A DNA stretch of 64,000 nucleotides from Xenopus tropicalis (Eukaryota; Chordata; Amphibia; Anura; Pipidae): NCBI RefSeq assembly GCF_000004195.4, contig NC_030683.2, forward strand, positions 77,779,410 through 77,843,409, in the 5' to 3' direction. Every line of letters begins with the position of its first letter. Positions within the stretch are counted from its first letter, which is position 1. Positions 9,132-20,833 of the stretch are shown here, piece by piece. Below the pieces are notes generated by a model. The model was not told the origin of the DNA and made no database searches. It worked only from the letters and a program-made list of their open reading frames with translations. The position numbers were made by a program, and so were the translations under genes.

Positions 9132-12100
9132 CTTTGAAAATAGAAGGGAAAAAAGTGTCAATGCCTGTAAGAGCAATCACTACGAATCCTTTTACGGTTA
9201 AATTATATGATAACTTGCATGATGTTTCAGTACTATTAAAATGATTTATTTAAAGTACTGTTTTGAACAATGTTTGACCATATCATCCTCAGGACCAAAG
9301 AATGCTGGGTTGCAGTACAGACACAAAACTTCCCTGCTGTGTGGCTACTTTCAGCAGCAGCACAGAAGACAGCCAATTTGGTTGCATCTTCACTATACAG
9401 GAAACAAACAGTCTGGCATTTACTGAAAGCATGCTCTGTGGGAAGCAGAGTACACAGCTTTTTTTTTTTTTAAAAAAAACAAAAAGAAACAAAAGCAAAA
9501 CCCCTCAGCACATATGTCTGAACTATAATATAACAATAGATGGGTCTTCATAAAAAGCAGTCTAAAAATAATAATATTTTGTGTCACTGGGTTAAAAAGA
9601 ACTGGTCAGATATGAAATAATCTGTTCACATTAAACTGAATTAATGTCTTGCCTTAAGCCTACCCAACTATTATTATTTTGTTTCTTTACCTAAAAAGTA
9701 AAGCCTGAGTCTATGGACTTCTGTAAAAGACAATTTCATACAAAGTTGTGTATAATTATCTGTGGAGGTATGAGGCACATATACAATCCTGGCCAATATT
9801 CTGTGTATGCTGGTTAGTTCAGGGGTCAGGCATGTTTAAGAACTTTATCAGCCAGTGCACGGTGCATCAGCAGATGAGAAAGTAAATAGAAGTCACACCT
9901 CACTTCTTGTTCTAATCTTGAAGCTCTTTGCGCAACAACAGAAAGCTATACTACGTATGGCCCCCTCACATGCTCCCTGGCCATTCTGCCCATGGGCCCA
10001 TCTGTAGGAGAATGTACCACAGATCAGCCCATGCATTGCTGCCATAAGTAAAAACAAAATCGATCAAGGGTGGAATGCAGACAATGTGACTTTGTAAGTG
10101 TGCTCGCTTCTGAAGTAATGGTGACCATGTATGCCCTTGCCTTTATGTGCTCAGATAATCCTTATCCTAGGCGCAGGGACACCCAAGATATCAAGTGAAT
10201 AGTGGTGTAGTAGCATTTCAACAGACACAAATGAATACGTGTAACCTCTCACATATTACATATTATAACATGAGCAAAAGAATTTGCCTGCAATAAGATA
10301 TGCTTGCTTTAGTTTTGCTGGAATCTATATTTAGATTGGGCCTGTTTATTAATCCAGGGAACTTCAATCTTCAAACTGGTGTTGGGTCAAAGTTTGCCTC
10401 TTACTTTATCACCATTGCATAAAAATAGACTAAATAAACTGATGGATAACTGCTGCCTTTAATTGTCTTAAGTAGACAATAAACCATTAACAAATCTAGG
10501 TCCCTACGGTGATAAGAAATTTAAGGCTACTTGCTGAAAAAGGGTCAAGGGTAAAAAATTACGTACAAACATAGAAATTATTCAACAACACACCAAAACA
10601 GTTTAATCACTTGCACCTTAAAAATGTAGAAAATATTCAGCAACAAATTGCCTTCAATTAAACTAATGTATGCACCTTAGCCTTACAAATAAATAAATGT
10701 TTCAGTAAATATTACCTTTAACTGAAAGAATTTAATCACTTGGGCCATGTCAAAATTCTGATCAGCACACAACATGTCTGCCGCAATCTACAAAAATACA
10801 CAGTTGATGATACCACACATTGATAAAAACGACCACATGATTATTTTCTGTTACAAACAATAATGCACTCTATCTCTGGTCTCTTTAAGCAAGAGCTTTG
10901 AATCAAATATATAAAATGTATGTAAGCGACAGCAAAATATTGGGATCTAGTGAATTTATAGCAATTCTGTTTAGATTTCTTCACACTTCTAAATTGCACA
11001 TAAAACTGGAAATGAAATAGTTTTGTAAAATGTCACAGATGTGTATGGTTTATGAATTCTGAATAATAAATTTGGATGCTGAAGAAGATTTAGGTGTGTT
11101 ATGGCATTTGCTTCAGAGCTTTGTGATATGGCAATACAAAAAAGTAAATAGGAATGATGGGAGAAGCTATAAGGGATTGATTAAGGTGGAATATGTACGG
11201 AGAGAAAACTAAACAGGTTTGTTGACACTTTATGCTCCTCAAACTCCTTTTGATTTGACAATCACATGTTCAGCCATGATGTGTTAGCAGGTAAAATTCA
11301 AATCACAGAAGGCACTTGTGATCATTCTATTTTTTCATTTTCATTATCAAAAAAAATATTAAGAAGGTGACGGAACAAATAAATACATTTACAAGGAAAA
11401 GAAATAGAAGTTAGAAAAGTCTCTTTACCCACTCTGCTTTTTTTACATTAACCACAGATTGGAGATGTGCTCTCTTAGAAGAGGACAAGGCTTGAATTCT
11501 GATAAAGGGGCAACAGAAGGTTTCTGGTATTAAACTGTTAATAAAAGATCCTTAACTGAGGTTTTTTTAACATTTTATATTGTGTATCTGTGTATTATGT
11601 ATCTTTATATATATTTTGGTATATAATTGCAAGTGTATGAACATTTATATAAAGTATTATTAATAATATATATAATACATAAAAATATATCGGTAAATCC
11701 CATATTTAAAGGGGAAGGAAAGGGGGGTGCTAAAATGTTAAGCACCCCCAAGTAACTTGAATCGCTTACCTTGTACCCTGGTCTGGTGCCTCTATTAGGA
11801 GAAAACCGCACCAGCCCGGGGGACCTGGGGCGATGCGCTTCCTCCTTCTGCCTTCGTTTCGCTGCGACTCTGAGTCCGGCGCATGCACAGTATAGTGAAA
11901 AAGCCGACTTAAAGCTTGCGCGCGCAGCGAAGAAGGAAGGAGGAAGCGATCGCTGCTACCCCGGGCTGGTGCTGTTCTCTCCATACAGGGGCACCAGCCC
12001 GGGGTAGAAGATAAGCGATTCAAGTCACTTGGGGGTGCCTAACATTTTGGCACCCCCAAGTGACTTAGCTTTTCCTTCTCCTTTAAAGGACATGTCAACC

Positions 12101-15100
12101 CCAAAAATCATTTTTGCCTAATAAAAGAAAAGATAATTCTAAGCAACTTTCCAATATCAATTTATTAAAAGTTACTAGTGCTTTGAAAGTTATTTGTAAA
12201 TATAATTGCTATAGAAAGCAGCATTTGCTAAACTCCTGGTTGTTTGTGCGAGTCACAACAGCCAGCACACCGAGCAATAACACATACTCGAGTATAAGCC
12301 GAGGGTTAATTTTTCAGCACATTTTTAGTGCTGAAAAACTCGGCTTATACTCGAGTATATACGGTACATTGTTTCAAATGCCAGCACCACAAGGGCTGAG
12401 AATAGAAAGAGACTGGCAAACACTGCTTTAAATAGCAGTTATATATACAAATAACTTTGGGGGTCGAATGACCCTTTCACAGGGGTCGCCTAAGACCATC
12501 GGAAAACACATATTCCGATGGCCTTAGGAATAATTTTATAGTTGGGGGTCACCACAACATGAGGAACTTTATTAAAGGGTCGTGGCATTAGGAAGGTTGA
12601 GAACGAGTGACATAAATGGACCCTTTCATCTTTTATCTTGGAAAAATTACAAAGCAGTATTTTACAAAGAAATAAAATTATTCTAAGGAGCAACTACTGT
12701 TGTAAATTATGCATTGCTAGTGAATACTAACCAACATAATGTCGTCATTCAATTTCTTGCTGGAGATAGCAAGCTCAAGATCTGCAACTGCTCCAAGTCT
12801 TGTCTCATAAGTAGTAGTACCATCATTAATAATATTTTCTACAGGAAAATCATTGGCGGTTGCCCAGCGTTCATAGTGCTTATACCTATAAAAACCCAGA
12901 ATACATTTTATATTAAAGTGACAAATATCTATTGATAACCTATACCTTGACAGACAGCTTCAGAATTATCCAGTCTTTAATCAAAGGGGGCATTTACCAA
13001 CAGTTGTTTTGCAACTTTTCTGTGACTTTTTCCTGCACATACTTTTTAGTAAATGTCAAACATTAGAGGAAATGAGTTTTAGTAAATCTGTCCCATAGTG
13101 TGCTAATTCAAATACAGGTACAAATTTTCAAAAAAGGAACCTTTCTATAATTTGGAGCACAATGTCTTAATGCTACTACAAACATTTAAACATAAAAAAT
13201 AGGATTGCTTTGCCGTTACAATGGAATTATGCTAGGTTAATTAAAGGAGGAACAGCAACACCAAAAATGAAAGTCTTTTAAAGTAGCTAAAATATAATGT
13301 ACTGTTGCCCTGCACTGGTATAACTGATTTTTTTTCTCCAGAAAGACTACTATAATTTATATAAACAAAACTGCTGTGTAGTCATGGGGACCACCTATCA
13401 AATGAGAAAAGGCTGAAGTTCCATAGCAGATAGCAGATGCTATTCAGAATATTAAAGGAGAAGGAAAGGCTAATAAAGAGTTAATCTCAAGCTGCAGGCA
13501 TACCTTCAGTTGTCTCAATAGTGCCCTCCACATATTTCACCTGTTCAGATGATCAGAAGCCAAACAGGAAGAAAAAACACTGAGCTGTGTAAAGAAAGTT
13601 CCCATAATGCCTCACTCCTGCACCTGCTCCTGAGACCAAGACTAAGGGGGACATTTATTAATCCACGAACGCTCCGTGCGTGCATATTTTCTGCAACAAT
13701 TTCGTACCTTGAGTCAAAATTTGTGCGACCAAATTAAGCTTCGTTATCGTGACTTTCATTGGGCCAGGTTGGAGCTGCATCGTGCTATTGATTCCTATGG
13801 GATGCTTCCAAAATCGTGCACAGAAGGATCAAAGTCAGAAAGGTTTTCCCGCTGTTTACAATCATTCGTTATGAAAATTTTGGATCGCCAATATGATATT
13901 ATCGTGACTAATACAATTTTTTCGTAAGCATTTTCGTGATATTTGCGATCAGCAGAAATTATCGTATCCAATCTGAATTTTTCCTATTCGGGATTCTAAC
14001 TCGTGATTTCATGAATGTAGCCCTAAGTGTACATGCTCAGTTTGTAAGACTATGGGGCACATTTATCAAAACACGAGTTCGAATCCCGAATGGGAATTAC
14101 TTTAGAACACTTTCCTTTTTTGGTGTTACTTTTACTTTAAGATCAAGTACACAACATTCTCTTTCATTAAACAGAAAATGCAGATACTGTTAAATAGAAA
14201 ATAATTTTTAAGCTCTCGGAACAATAGCAAAGTTTATTTTACTTATTATTTTTAAGAGCTAATGGAGACCAGTTAATCATACACCCCAGGGTCTTTCCAT
14301 AATTTGGATCTCCATACTTTACGTCTACTAAAAATAATTTAAATATTATTTAAACCCAATAGGATTGTTCTGCCACCAATAAGGATTAATTATTATATCT
14401 TAGTTGGGATCAGGTACAAGTAATAGTTTTATTACAGAGAAAAAAGGAAATCATTTTTAAAAATTTTAATTATTTGATTCAAATGGAATCCGCAATTCAT
14501 AACTTTCTGGATAACAGGTCTCCAGACAACAGATCTCATACCTGGACCATGTCATATTTACTTTTCAAGGTTTAGTTTGCTTACTTGTCTGCATTTGTCA
14601 CCAGGTACACTTCACTGAAGAGTTGCCTCCTAAACAAGAGCAGAAAAAAGAAAATATACCAAATTCAGATAGCTGGCAAATCACATCCTTACCCTTCTGC
14701 CTACTAGCCCAGGAATAACCCAGAGCACAAGGTGCAATACACAACAGGGAAACAAAGGTTGATTTGCTAAGAACAAATTGTTTAGTACACAGAAAAGTCT
14801 GTAAACATATAATTTATTACTTGTTTTGACCCACCTTTTAATGCACACAATATCAACACATATTAATGGCCAAGTAAATTACAAGGTACATACATGAACA
14901 CAGAAAAGCCTATATATTATCTGCTAAGCACAAGCCTTTTAGCCCTATTTAACTGGAACAGCTGCTCCTATGTTTGTTTGTAAAATTGTGGTTTTTAAGA
15001 GGCAAACATGCCATATTTTCAGAGCAAATTATATTTAATTTAAAAGCATACAAATCCCTTTCCTCTTGGTGTTACAAGTCCTTTAAGTTTGTAATACAAT

Positions 15101-16672
15101 GCCCAAAGGTATCAGTTTACCAATCTGATAATCTTTCCCACAAGGTAATATCACTTTATGCTCTGTCATTTCATAAGCTTGATTCAACAAAGCTAATACC
15201 ATTCACTACTTGTTAGCCAATTAAGCAGCTCTGAAAATCGTGTATGCAGTGTTTAATTTCCAAACAGAACAAGCTGAATAGTCCTCACTAGAAGGTTTTA
15301 GGTAGTGACCTATTTGTTTCCTCCATGTACATTATAAATTGACTGTGTATCTGACATGTTCTACATAAGATCCATGTAATTTATGCTAATCCTCTGGCCA
15401 AACCACTTAGCCACTCCCTGCATAATTTATACCCATCACTACACTCTCCATGGGTCCCATATGTGTCTTCCCATCTGTTCTTACATTACACTTTAAAGTC
15501 ACTAGAATCTATTGGAAAAATTACTCCAAATCGCTGACTTCTTTTTCATCTTGCAAATAAATTAAGATTAAGTTGATGGGAATTAACTCAGAAATGTACT
15601 GCTATTGTTTGTTACAAACAAAACTGGCCTCCTTGCTAGGCAATTTTTCTACATTATAAATAACTACATTATTTTATACCATTTTTAACATTATGCTGAT
15701 TAAATTGGAATTTTAAAAAATCACTTATTTATTTGTCCACATTCATTCATACATTGTGCCTACTAGGCAGTAGTACGGCGGTAGTAGGCGGATCAAGTAC
15801 ACAATGGAACACAATAAGATTTGTGGCCCACTGTAAATCAACGAACAACTCTCTTGGAAATGCCTTGCCATTGCTTAACATAAGGACTGCCACAAGTAAA
15901 ACATATTAATCGCCGTGGCAATCCTAATGCACAGATATACTACAGCCAACAAATCCTACTGTCAGCCATTGCCCTTAAACTTCCAGCTGTGTCTCAATTA
16001 TAATCCCACACATCCTCTCTTATGTCAACCCTTTTTAACTTTAGCTCTGCTGTTGGAGGGATTCTGGGAGTTGTAGTTTACCAGCCTTAGAAAGTCCACA
16101 GGTTGGAAAAGATGCACCGTTTTTCATGATGTTACGTAATGTACTTCTAACCAACTTTCCAATGTACATTAGACATTTTCATTAGGTTTAAATGTATTTG
16201 TATATGTAAGCAGTATTAAAATAAAAACAATATTTATCTTTTTCTGTTTTTGCAATGTTTCTGACTCTTGACACACTGTAACAAAAGTCATGTCTTTTCC
16301 AGGACATGCACAGTTCACTATGAGGAACCGCTATACTTAGAATGCCCAAGTCCAGTCAACACCTACAAGCAGGTGAAAAATGGTGGAGCTGTGCTGCCCA
16401 GAAAAGTGCCCCAGGCCAATTCATTTTGTATAGCCCACGGTGTTTTTAACTGCTATGCCATTAATTACTTACAACCACAAATCACATAATATTTACTGTG
16501 TTAAAACAACCACAAGTAGATCTAGTATGGAGGTTAGTTATAAAAGTTAAAAGAAATATACTTACGTATTTACAGCTTTCCACCAAAAATCCAAAATTTT
16601 CTTACCACCTACACCAGGCAAAAGTGCTTTGGGTACATCTTCCAAGAAACTGTACAAACCACTCTGGTCATT
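9043..16672 (-). CDS. Sugar-1-phosphate nucleotidyltransferase gene, partial (5 exons)
   Basis: Five minus-strand exons (16672-16566, 14629-14585, 12885-12732, 10787-10716, 9131-9043) join with matching phases into 155 codons without a stop. The product has the N-terminal part of the NTP_transferase fold: a PKALLPGVGGKKILDFWW block (lysine and glycine-rich loop that binds sugar phosphate), then VYLVTNADKYKHYERWA, GTTTYETRLGAVADLELAI, and IMLIAADML, where the Asp is the usual metal ligand (most relatives have A-G-D). A GELAIYYEMEE segment and RGIVEVCPD follow. Enzymes of this fold activate sugar 1-phosphates with NTP to NDP-sugars in the cytosol. The nucleotide-binding GxGTRL loop should lie in an upstream exon that I could not find; the C-terminal half lies beyond the window or is hidden. 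Closest relatives by memory are glucose-1-phosphate thymidylyl/uridylyl-type enzymes. It is not GMPPA, GMPPB, UAP1 or FPGT as I know them. Confidence 0.82.
9132..10715. other. Intron of the nucleotidyltransferase gene
   Basis: AT-rich intron. 9450-9500 contains a T/A run. 9900-10260 has repeat-like GC-richer sequence. No exon signal recognised. Confidence 0.5.
10716..10787 (-). CDS. Nucleotidyltransferase exon (metal-binding segment)
   Basis: 72 nt, phase 0 at both ends, 24 codons. Acceptor TTTTTGTAG on the reverse strand, donor GTAATA. It encodes IAADMLCADQNFDMAQVIKF and completes the hydrophobic strand ending in Ala-Ala-Asp that places the metal-binding aspartate. Confidence 0.85.
11706..12086. 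mobile_element. TTAA-flanked fold-back MITE (AAAGGGGAAGGAAAGG family)
   Basis: Starts TTAAAGGGGAAGGAAAGG and ends CCTTCTCCTTTAA. The arms pair over most of the length (AGCACCCCCAAGTAACTTGA near the left, CACCCCCAAGTGACTTAG near the right). It is flanked by TTAA on both sides, as expected for a TTAA-specific superfamily (piggyBac or Kolobok). Its right TTAA is shared with the next repeat. Confidence 0.8.
12083..12480. repeat. AAAGGACATGTCAACCCC-type repeat with an inserted hairpin
   Basis: The segment begins TTAAAGGACATGTCAACCCC, the left terminus of another TTAA MITE family that recurs at 22062, 32404 and 39987. Within it, 12285-12357 is a hairpin: arms TACTCGAGTATAAGCCGAG (12285-12303) and its exact complement (12339-12357), plus a second inner stem TTTTCAGCAC / GTGCTGAAAA. 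No gene. Confidence 0.7.
12732..12885 (-). CDS. Nucleotidyltransferase exon (core)
   Basis: 154 nt. Reverse-strand acceptor TTTATAG, donor GTTAGT. One base completes the Lys codon from the previous exon, then 51 codons follow in frame: KHYERWATANDFPVENIIND then GTTTYETRLGAVADLELAI and KLNDDIM. This is the longest and most diagnostic exon of the gene. Confidence 0.88.
13452..14053. mobile_element. Interspersed repeat split by a Harbinger MITE
   Basis: Starts TTAAAGGAGAAGGAAAGGC and continues GAGTTAATCTCAAGCTGCAG as in the copy at 22514. It is interrupted at 13646 and resumes at about 14027 with GTACATGCTCAGTTTGTAAG, which is contiguous in the 22514 copy. It then meets another repeat fragment (GGGGCACATTTATC, from 14054). 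Confidence 0.75.
13646..14023. mobile_element. Harbinger-type MITE with TAA target duplication
   Basis: Termini GGGGGACATTTATTAAT and TTCATGAATGTAGCCC, bounded by TAA at 13643-13645 and 14024-14026. A 3-bp TWA duplication is characteristic of PIF/Harbinger transposons. The ORFs inside it are not genes. Confidence 0.75.
14285..14550. repeat. Xenopus 'ggtatgggacctgttatccagaa' type repeat
   Basis: Contains the family phrases GTCTTTCCATAATTTGGATC, CCAATAGGATTG and TCTGGATAACAGGTCTCC, shared with copies at 21903 and 36066. It lies in the intron between nucleotidyltransferase exons at 12.8 and 14.6 kb. Confidence 0.75.
14585..14629 (-). CDS. Nucleotidyltransferase exon (45 nt)
   Basis: Short exon with reverse-strand acceptor CTTGTTTAG and donor GTAAGC. 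It completes a Thr codon, encodes RQLFSEVYLVTNAD and leaves AA of a Lys codon. This is the beta strand with the V-x-x-V-T-N motif of the family. Confidence 0.85.
16566..16672 (-). CDS. Nucleotidyltransferase exon (PKALLP motif), most 5' one found
   Basis: 107 nt. Reverse-strand acceptor CATTGTAG, donor GTAAGT. It begins in phase 0 with NDQSGLYSFLEDVPKALLPG and ends KILDFWWKAVN plus two bases. The P-K-x-L-L-P-x-x-G-G motif is diagnostic for sugar nucleotidyltransferases. In relatives the residues just upstream are the L-A-A-G-x-G-T-R-L loop, so at least one coding exon must lie to the right of this one. Confidence 0.87.
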
Positions 16673-18699
16673 CTACAATGACATTAATAAAAAATATAAG
16701 CGTTCATATTTTACCAACCTAGCAATGTGCAAGTCTAATTCAGACTGACTTATACTGACATTTACTGTTTTACTGCTGTAGAAATAAACATCCTGCATCA
16801 CCTTCTACTGACTTGAATTAAACAAAAAAAAAACTCACTTTGGCATCTTCAACCTATTCAAGTCAATGAGTGACAACAGGTGGCAGTTTTAGTCACTTTA
16901 AACCAGCTAAAAGGCCCCGGATAAAAAGCTTCCTGTGTCTATCAGCCTTAAGATGACTATACACTTTGAGATCTCATTTTGTGAGGCTGCAGAGGCCAGT
17001 GATCAGATCATACAGTAGGGATATGAAGATCTGTCAGATAAGGACGTATCAATTTGTCAATGCATTTCTCAACAGAGCCATCAACATGCCCTATAGACAG
17101 AGACATACTGTAGCATGTCATCTGTACCTTGAGAGGAACTCAGACCATGAGCCTAATTCTACTCTAGTCTAATAAGTCTAATTCTAGTCTAATAAGTTAA
17201 ATCTACTACAAATGGAGATGCAGGAGAATATTTGTTGCTGTCAAGCCCCTAGCCTCAAACTGCATGTGGGAGTGGAATTTAAGTGTGACATCTTTGTTAA
17301 CATTTTAGACATACCCTATCATGTCACACAATGGACATGGATCCTCAAAGTGGTGCCACAAAGTGGGCATGGACATGTTCAGTGCATACAGTAAAAATTA
17401 TTTTATTTTAAAAAATATAGCAGTGTAGTTAGTGTAGGACTGGGATTTATAATTTTGCACGAGTAAACCTTTTATTGTTTGTTTCTAATGTCCTGATTTC
17501 TGTTCTGTCATATTGTACTGTATGTACAATAGAACATGAAATGCAAGAGGGCAGATCAGAGTAAAATTGCTCAATTCCTGTTGTTGGTTCATAAACAGAA
17601 AGTCAGTTTTCTAAAAGAAATATTTTTTTAGTAAAACTAGGACTATTTCTTAAAGGCAGGACAGCTTAGTAGGTATTTTATAATCCACTGGAAAATGAAA
17701 CACAGCCTACCCCTGTAATGAAGTCGATGCTGACACCAGCTGTTGTCATAGCTATGAAATCTATGCAGTTCAGTCCTCTATATACAGTACATGCAGTAAT
17801 GCCCAAGCATCTAGAAAATGCTACCAGTCCATACTTTGCTGAACCCCCAAAGGAAAAAAAAAACAGAGCAAGCAGACCATTGTCCCATAATGTCCCATGC
17901 AACCAGGAGCAAAAAAAAAAAAAAGGAAGCTAAAGAATAATTCTAGTAAAAAAAATGTACTTCCTTGCAAGACTTCTTATTACTTCTATATGAATCTGGC
18001 TATTTTGTCTCTTGGTTCACAGAACCACATTGCTCTATTAAGGTTATTTTCACTGCTACATGTGTGAATTTAGTAGTTAAAACTGTTAAAATTCTGTGCA
18101 TCTAGGGTTAGAGTTACATATACTGTGACTGTACAATGTGGTAAGAAGTTGTAACCACATATTAAATAAAACTTTTAGAATACAAGTGTCTGCAACAAGC
18201 TGAGTAGATGTCATTATGCTTTCTGCAAAGTCTAAAAAGTTTCCAATAAGCCCTTATTTGCAAAACACTACTGGTGGGGATGTGTTAAGCAACATAAAGT
18301 GGAAATAAGGGGGAAAAAAAGAAATTCTATCTAAAAATACAATTTTTAGTAAGCAAGTTATTAAAGGGATACTGACAGACCTAAATATTCTACAGTGTGA
18401 TATTAATCATAATAAACAAATTACTTTCATGAGTATCTGAAAGTATCTGTTTTCTGTGTACGTCTATCAGGTCTGGACTGGGATTCAAAATACAAAACAA
18501 CCCTCTAACAACCAAATAAATAGTGACTGTTTATGGCTTCCAACCGCCATGAGAAAAAAATCTAATTTCCCTGACCTGGTTGAACCAACCACAGTGATGT
18601 AACTTCCAGTCCACTTCTGGTTACATGGGTCCTGAGTCAGTAGGTAAGTTAACCTAATGCGGGTATGGTTGGGTAGCTGGTGTGTGAAAGAGGCACAGG
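16673..18699. other. Presumed intron / intergenic; missing first exon not found
   Basis: I searched the reverse strand for an exon ending in phase 0 and encoding the nucleotide-binding glycine loop and found none. An open reverse frame at 17678-17902 has no family features. The rest is AT-rich. Confidence 0.4.
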
Positions 18700-19400
18700 G
18701 ACCGATTCACTAAATAAATAAATAAATAAATTGTTTTATGCATTAAAATTTTTTCGTTAATTAAGTACCGATTCACCAAAGTCATTTCGCATGCGTTACT
18801 ACTCATATCGCATGTGCAATAATCCCAATTATCGCACAGCATTATTTCCATCGCATTGGAGTAATTATCTAATAGAAATAATACTAACGCATAATTCACA
18901 AACATATCTGAAGCATTCAACGCATGAAATTTTGTGATTATTTGTGCTAATATTAACACCTACTTGGACTAGGCATTACTCAAAAAACATTGCTGTTCGT
19001 GAGCGTTTGTGAAGACAACATTGAGTTTGCAGTTGGATTTTTGTTGGATTGGGAAGAAGAGAATCAAGTATGTGATCGTCCTAGAGTGATGCATCCTAGA
19101 GTTTTCATGGAAAGATCAACTCTAGAGGGATTATTAGAGGAGGAAATAGTGAGGCGCTATAGGTTAAGTAGAGCAGCAATCTATAGTCTGTATGAGGTAC
19201 TGGAGCCTTATCTGCAGCCACTAACACACAGAAGCCATGCTGTTCCTGGCACTGTCAAACTTCTATGCTGCCTTCATTTTTTCGGCACAGGAAGTTGGAG
19301 GGATATATGGTGGAATGTCACAGCCCACATTTTCATGTTGCCTTGGTTACGTGCGTAATAGCGTGCGCTATTATTGCGTGCTACAAAATAACGCATAAAT
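18700..19400 (+). mobile_element. PIF/Harbinger transposon remnant
   Basis: The interval begins with ACCGATTCACTAAATAAA and GTACCGATTCACCAAAG phrases and ends with GCGTAATAGCGTGCGC, typical of frog Harbinger termini. It surrounds a transposase fragment. Intact terminal repeats and a target duplication could not be fixed. Confidence 0.55.
18990..19358 (+). pseudogene. Harbinger (HARBI1-like) transposase N-terminal fragment
   Basis: The 122-codon frame contains LEEEIVRRYRLSRAAIYSLY, then LEPYLQPLTHRSHAVPGTVK and LCCLHFFGTGSWRDI, the helical N-terminal region of HARBI1-like transposases. A missing base near 19304 then shifts the frame. In the alternative frame the expected G-G-M-S-Q-P-T-F-S continuation is readable before the sequence ends. 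The DDE catalytic part is absent. Confidence 0.75.
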
Positions 19401-20096
19401 ATATCACATGCTTTTTAAATATCACTTAAAAATATGTCATCGCCATATAAATAACAGCAATAAAAATAAAATATAGTACTCTGAGGATGGCATTTCAAAT
19501 TTTTTTCTGCCATTACATAAGGTGCAGGTTGAGTGAATACAAAACACATAGGCCTTAAAGTAGGTATGATTATTGGGTGCTTCTGGATATGGTAGGACTA
19601 GATCAGGGACAACAGAGGGTGTATTCTCTAATGGAGTTATTGGGCTAATGGAAGAGTGATTTTATGCAACTGAGAAGCCTGTTATTTTTCTGGGATGCTA
19701 TAAATACAACAAATTAAATGCTCCTTGGCAGGATTCGGGTACATTGTGTGCCATGAGCTTTCTATTTAGAAATGTTGGGAGATAAGTATTTGTAATTCAT
19801 CTGATACATTTATTACTGTATGGAAGTGTTTTCAGGTTATATTACAAATCTTTACCTCCAAAGTAGTGTCTAGTTACAGTATGCAGTGCTATACTATCCT
19901 AATGTTTTTTGCAAACTCAAAACTCCCTCATTATATGAACAAATTATAACTCTCCGTTGTAGCTCCAACCAAATGTATCTGGGCTCCATTCCCAACATAA
20001 TACATTAGCAAGGGCTAAAGCAAGCTGTAGCTCTCCACTATAAATATACCAAAACTCTCAAGGTGTCCAGAATTTTATTACTTAACACCAATGATC

Positions 20097-20521
20097 TTAA
20101 AGGAACAGTAACACCAAAAAATCAAAGTGTATAAAAGGAACTACAGTATAATGTACTGTTGCCCTGCAATGGTGCAACTGGTGTATTTGCTTTAGAAACA
20201 TAACTATAGTTTAGTAAATGAAGCTGCTGTGTAGCCATGGGGGCAGCCATTTAAAAGAGAAAAGGCACAGGTTACATAGCAGATAACAGATAAGTTCTGT
20301 ACAATACAATGGTGTTTTATCTGTAATCTGCTATGTAACCTGTGCCTTTTCTCCTTTTTCCAGCTTGAATGGCTGCCCCCATGGCTACACAGCAGCTTAT
20401 TATATAAACTATAAAAGTGTTTCTGAAGCAAATGTGCAAATTTTACCAGTGCAGGGCAACAGTGCATTGTATTATGATTACTTAAAAACATTTTTATTTT
20501 TTGGTGTTACTGTTCCTTTAA
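20097..20521. mobile_element. Near-perfect palindromic MITE, TTAA flanks (AAAGGAACAGTAACACC family)
   Basis: Begins TTAAAGGAACAGTAACACC and ends GGTGTTACTGTTCCTTTAA. The two halves are complementary over almost their full length (for example GGCACAGGTTACATAGCAGA on the left and TCTGCTATGTAACCTGTGCC on the right). TTAA at both ends is the target site. Partial and nested relatives occur at 22589, 58238 and 62383. Confidence 0.9.
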
Positions 20522-20634
20522 AGTACATCAGTTTTCCATTAGAGAAAAGAAAAAAAAAAAACATGCCATTTGGCCACAGTACCAGAAGACATATTTGGTG
20601 AAAGACAAAGACATTTAAGCAGAAGAATCTTATA

Positions 20635-20833
20635 TCAATTATATAAAGCATGGTAGTAAAGATAATATGATTTAGGTCTTCTTTGTTGCATCAATTCTTC
20701 ATTGTACCTGAGTACTTGAAGATAATGTGCAGAACTGCCATCAGGAATCATGGATCCCCATGCAAATAATTTATCCCTCAGGGGGCCCTTAACTATTTCC
20801 CATCGGTCACCTGGATCCTCAAGCAGATCCAAA
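20635..20833 (-). CDS. Probable last coding exon of an unidentified gene
   Basis: A reverse-strand frame runs from a possible acceptor (TTTAGTGAAG, with exon start after the second AG) to a TGA at 20637-20635. It encodes about 65 residues including LLEDPGDRWEIVKGPLRDKL, FAWGSMIPDGSSAHYLQV and LRYNEELMQQRRPKSYYLYY. Composition (Trp, Asp, Tyr, balanced charge), the absence of repeats and the ordinary codon use suggest real coding. I do not recognise the family. It lies upstream of the nucleotidyltransferase exons on the same strand and ends in a stop, so it should belong to a separate gene whose earlier exons would lie between here and about 25.8 kb. A weak pyrimidine tract at the acceptor is a caution. 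Confidence 0.5.

Noticed and set aside
17678..17902. Minus-strand frame with A-K-Y-G-L-V, considered as the missing glycine-loop exon
   Set aside because: The G-x-G-T-R-L pattern and a phase-0 donor are absent; resemblance is limited to two residues.
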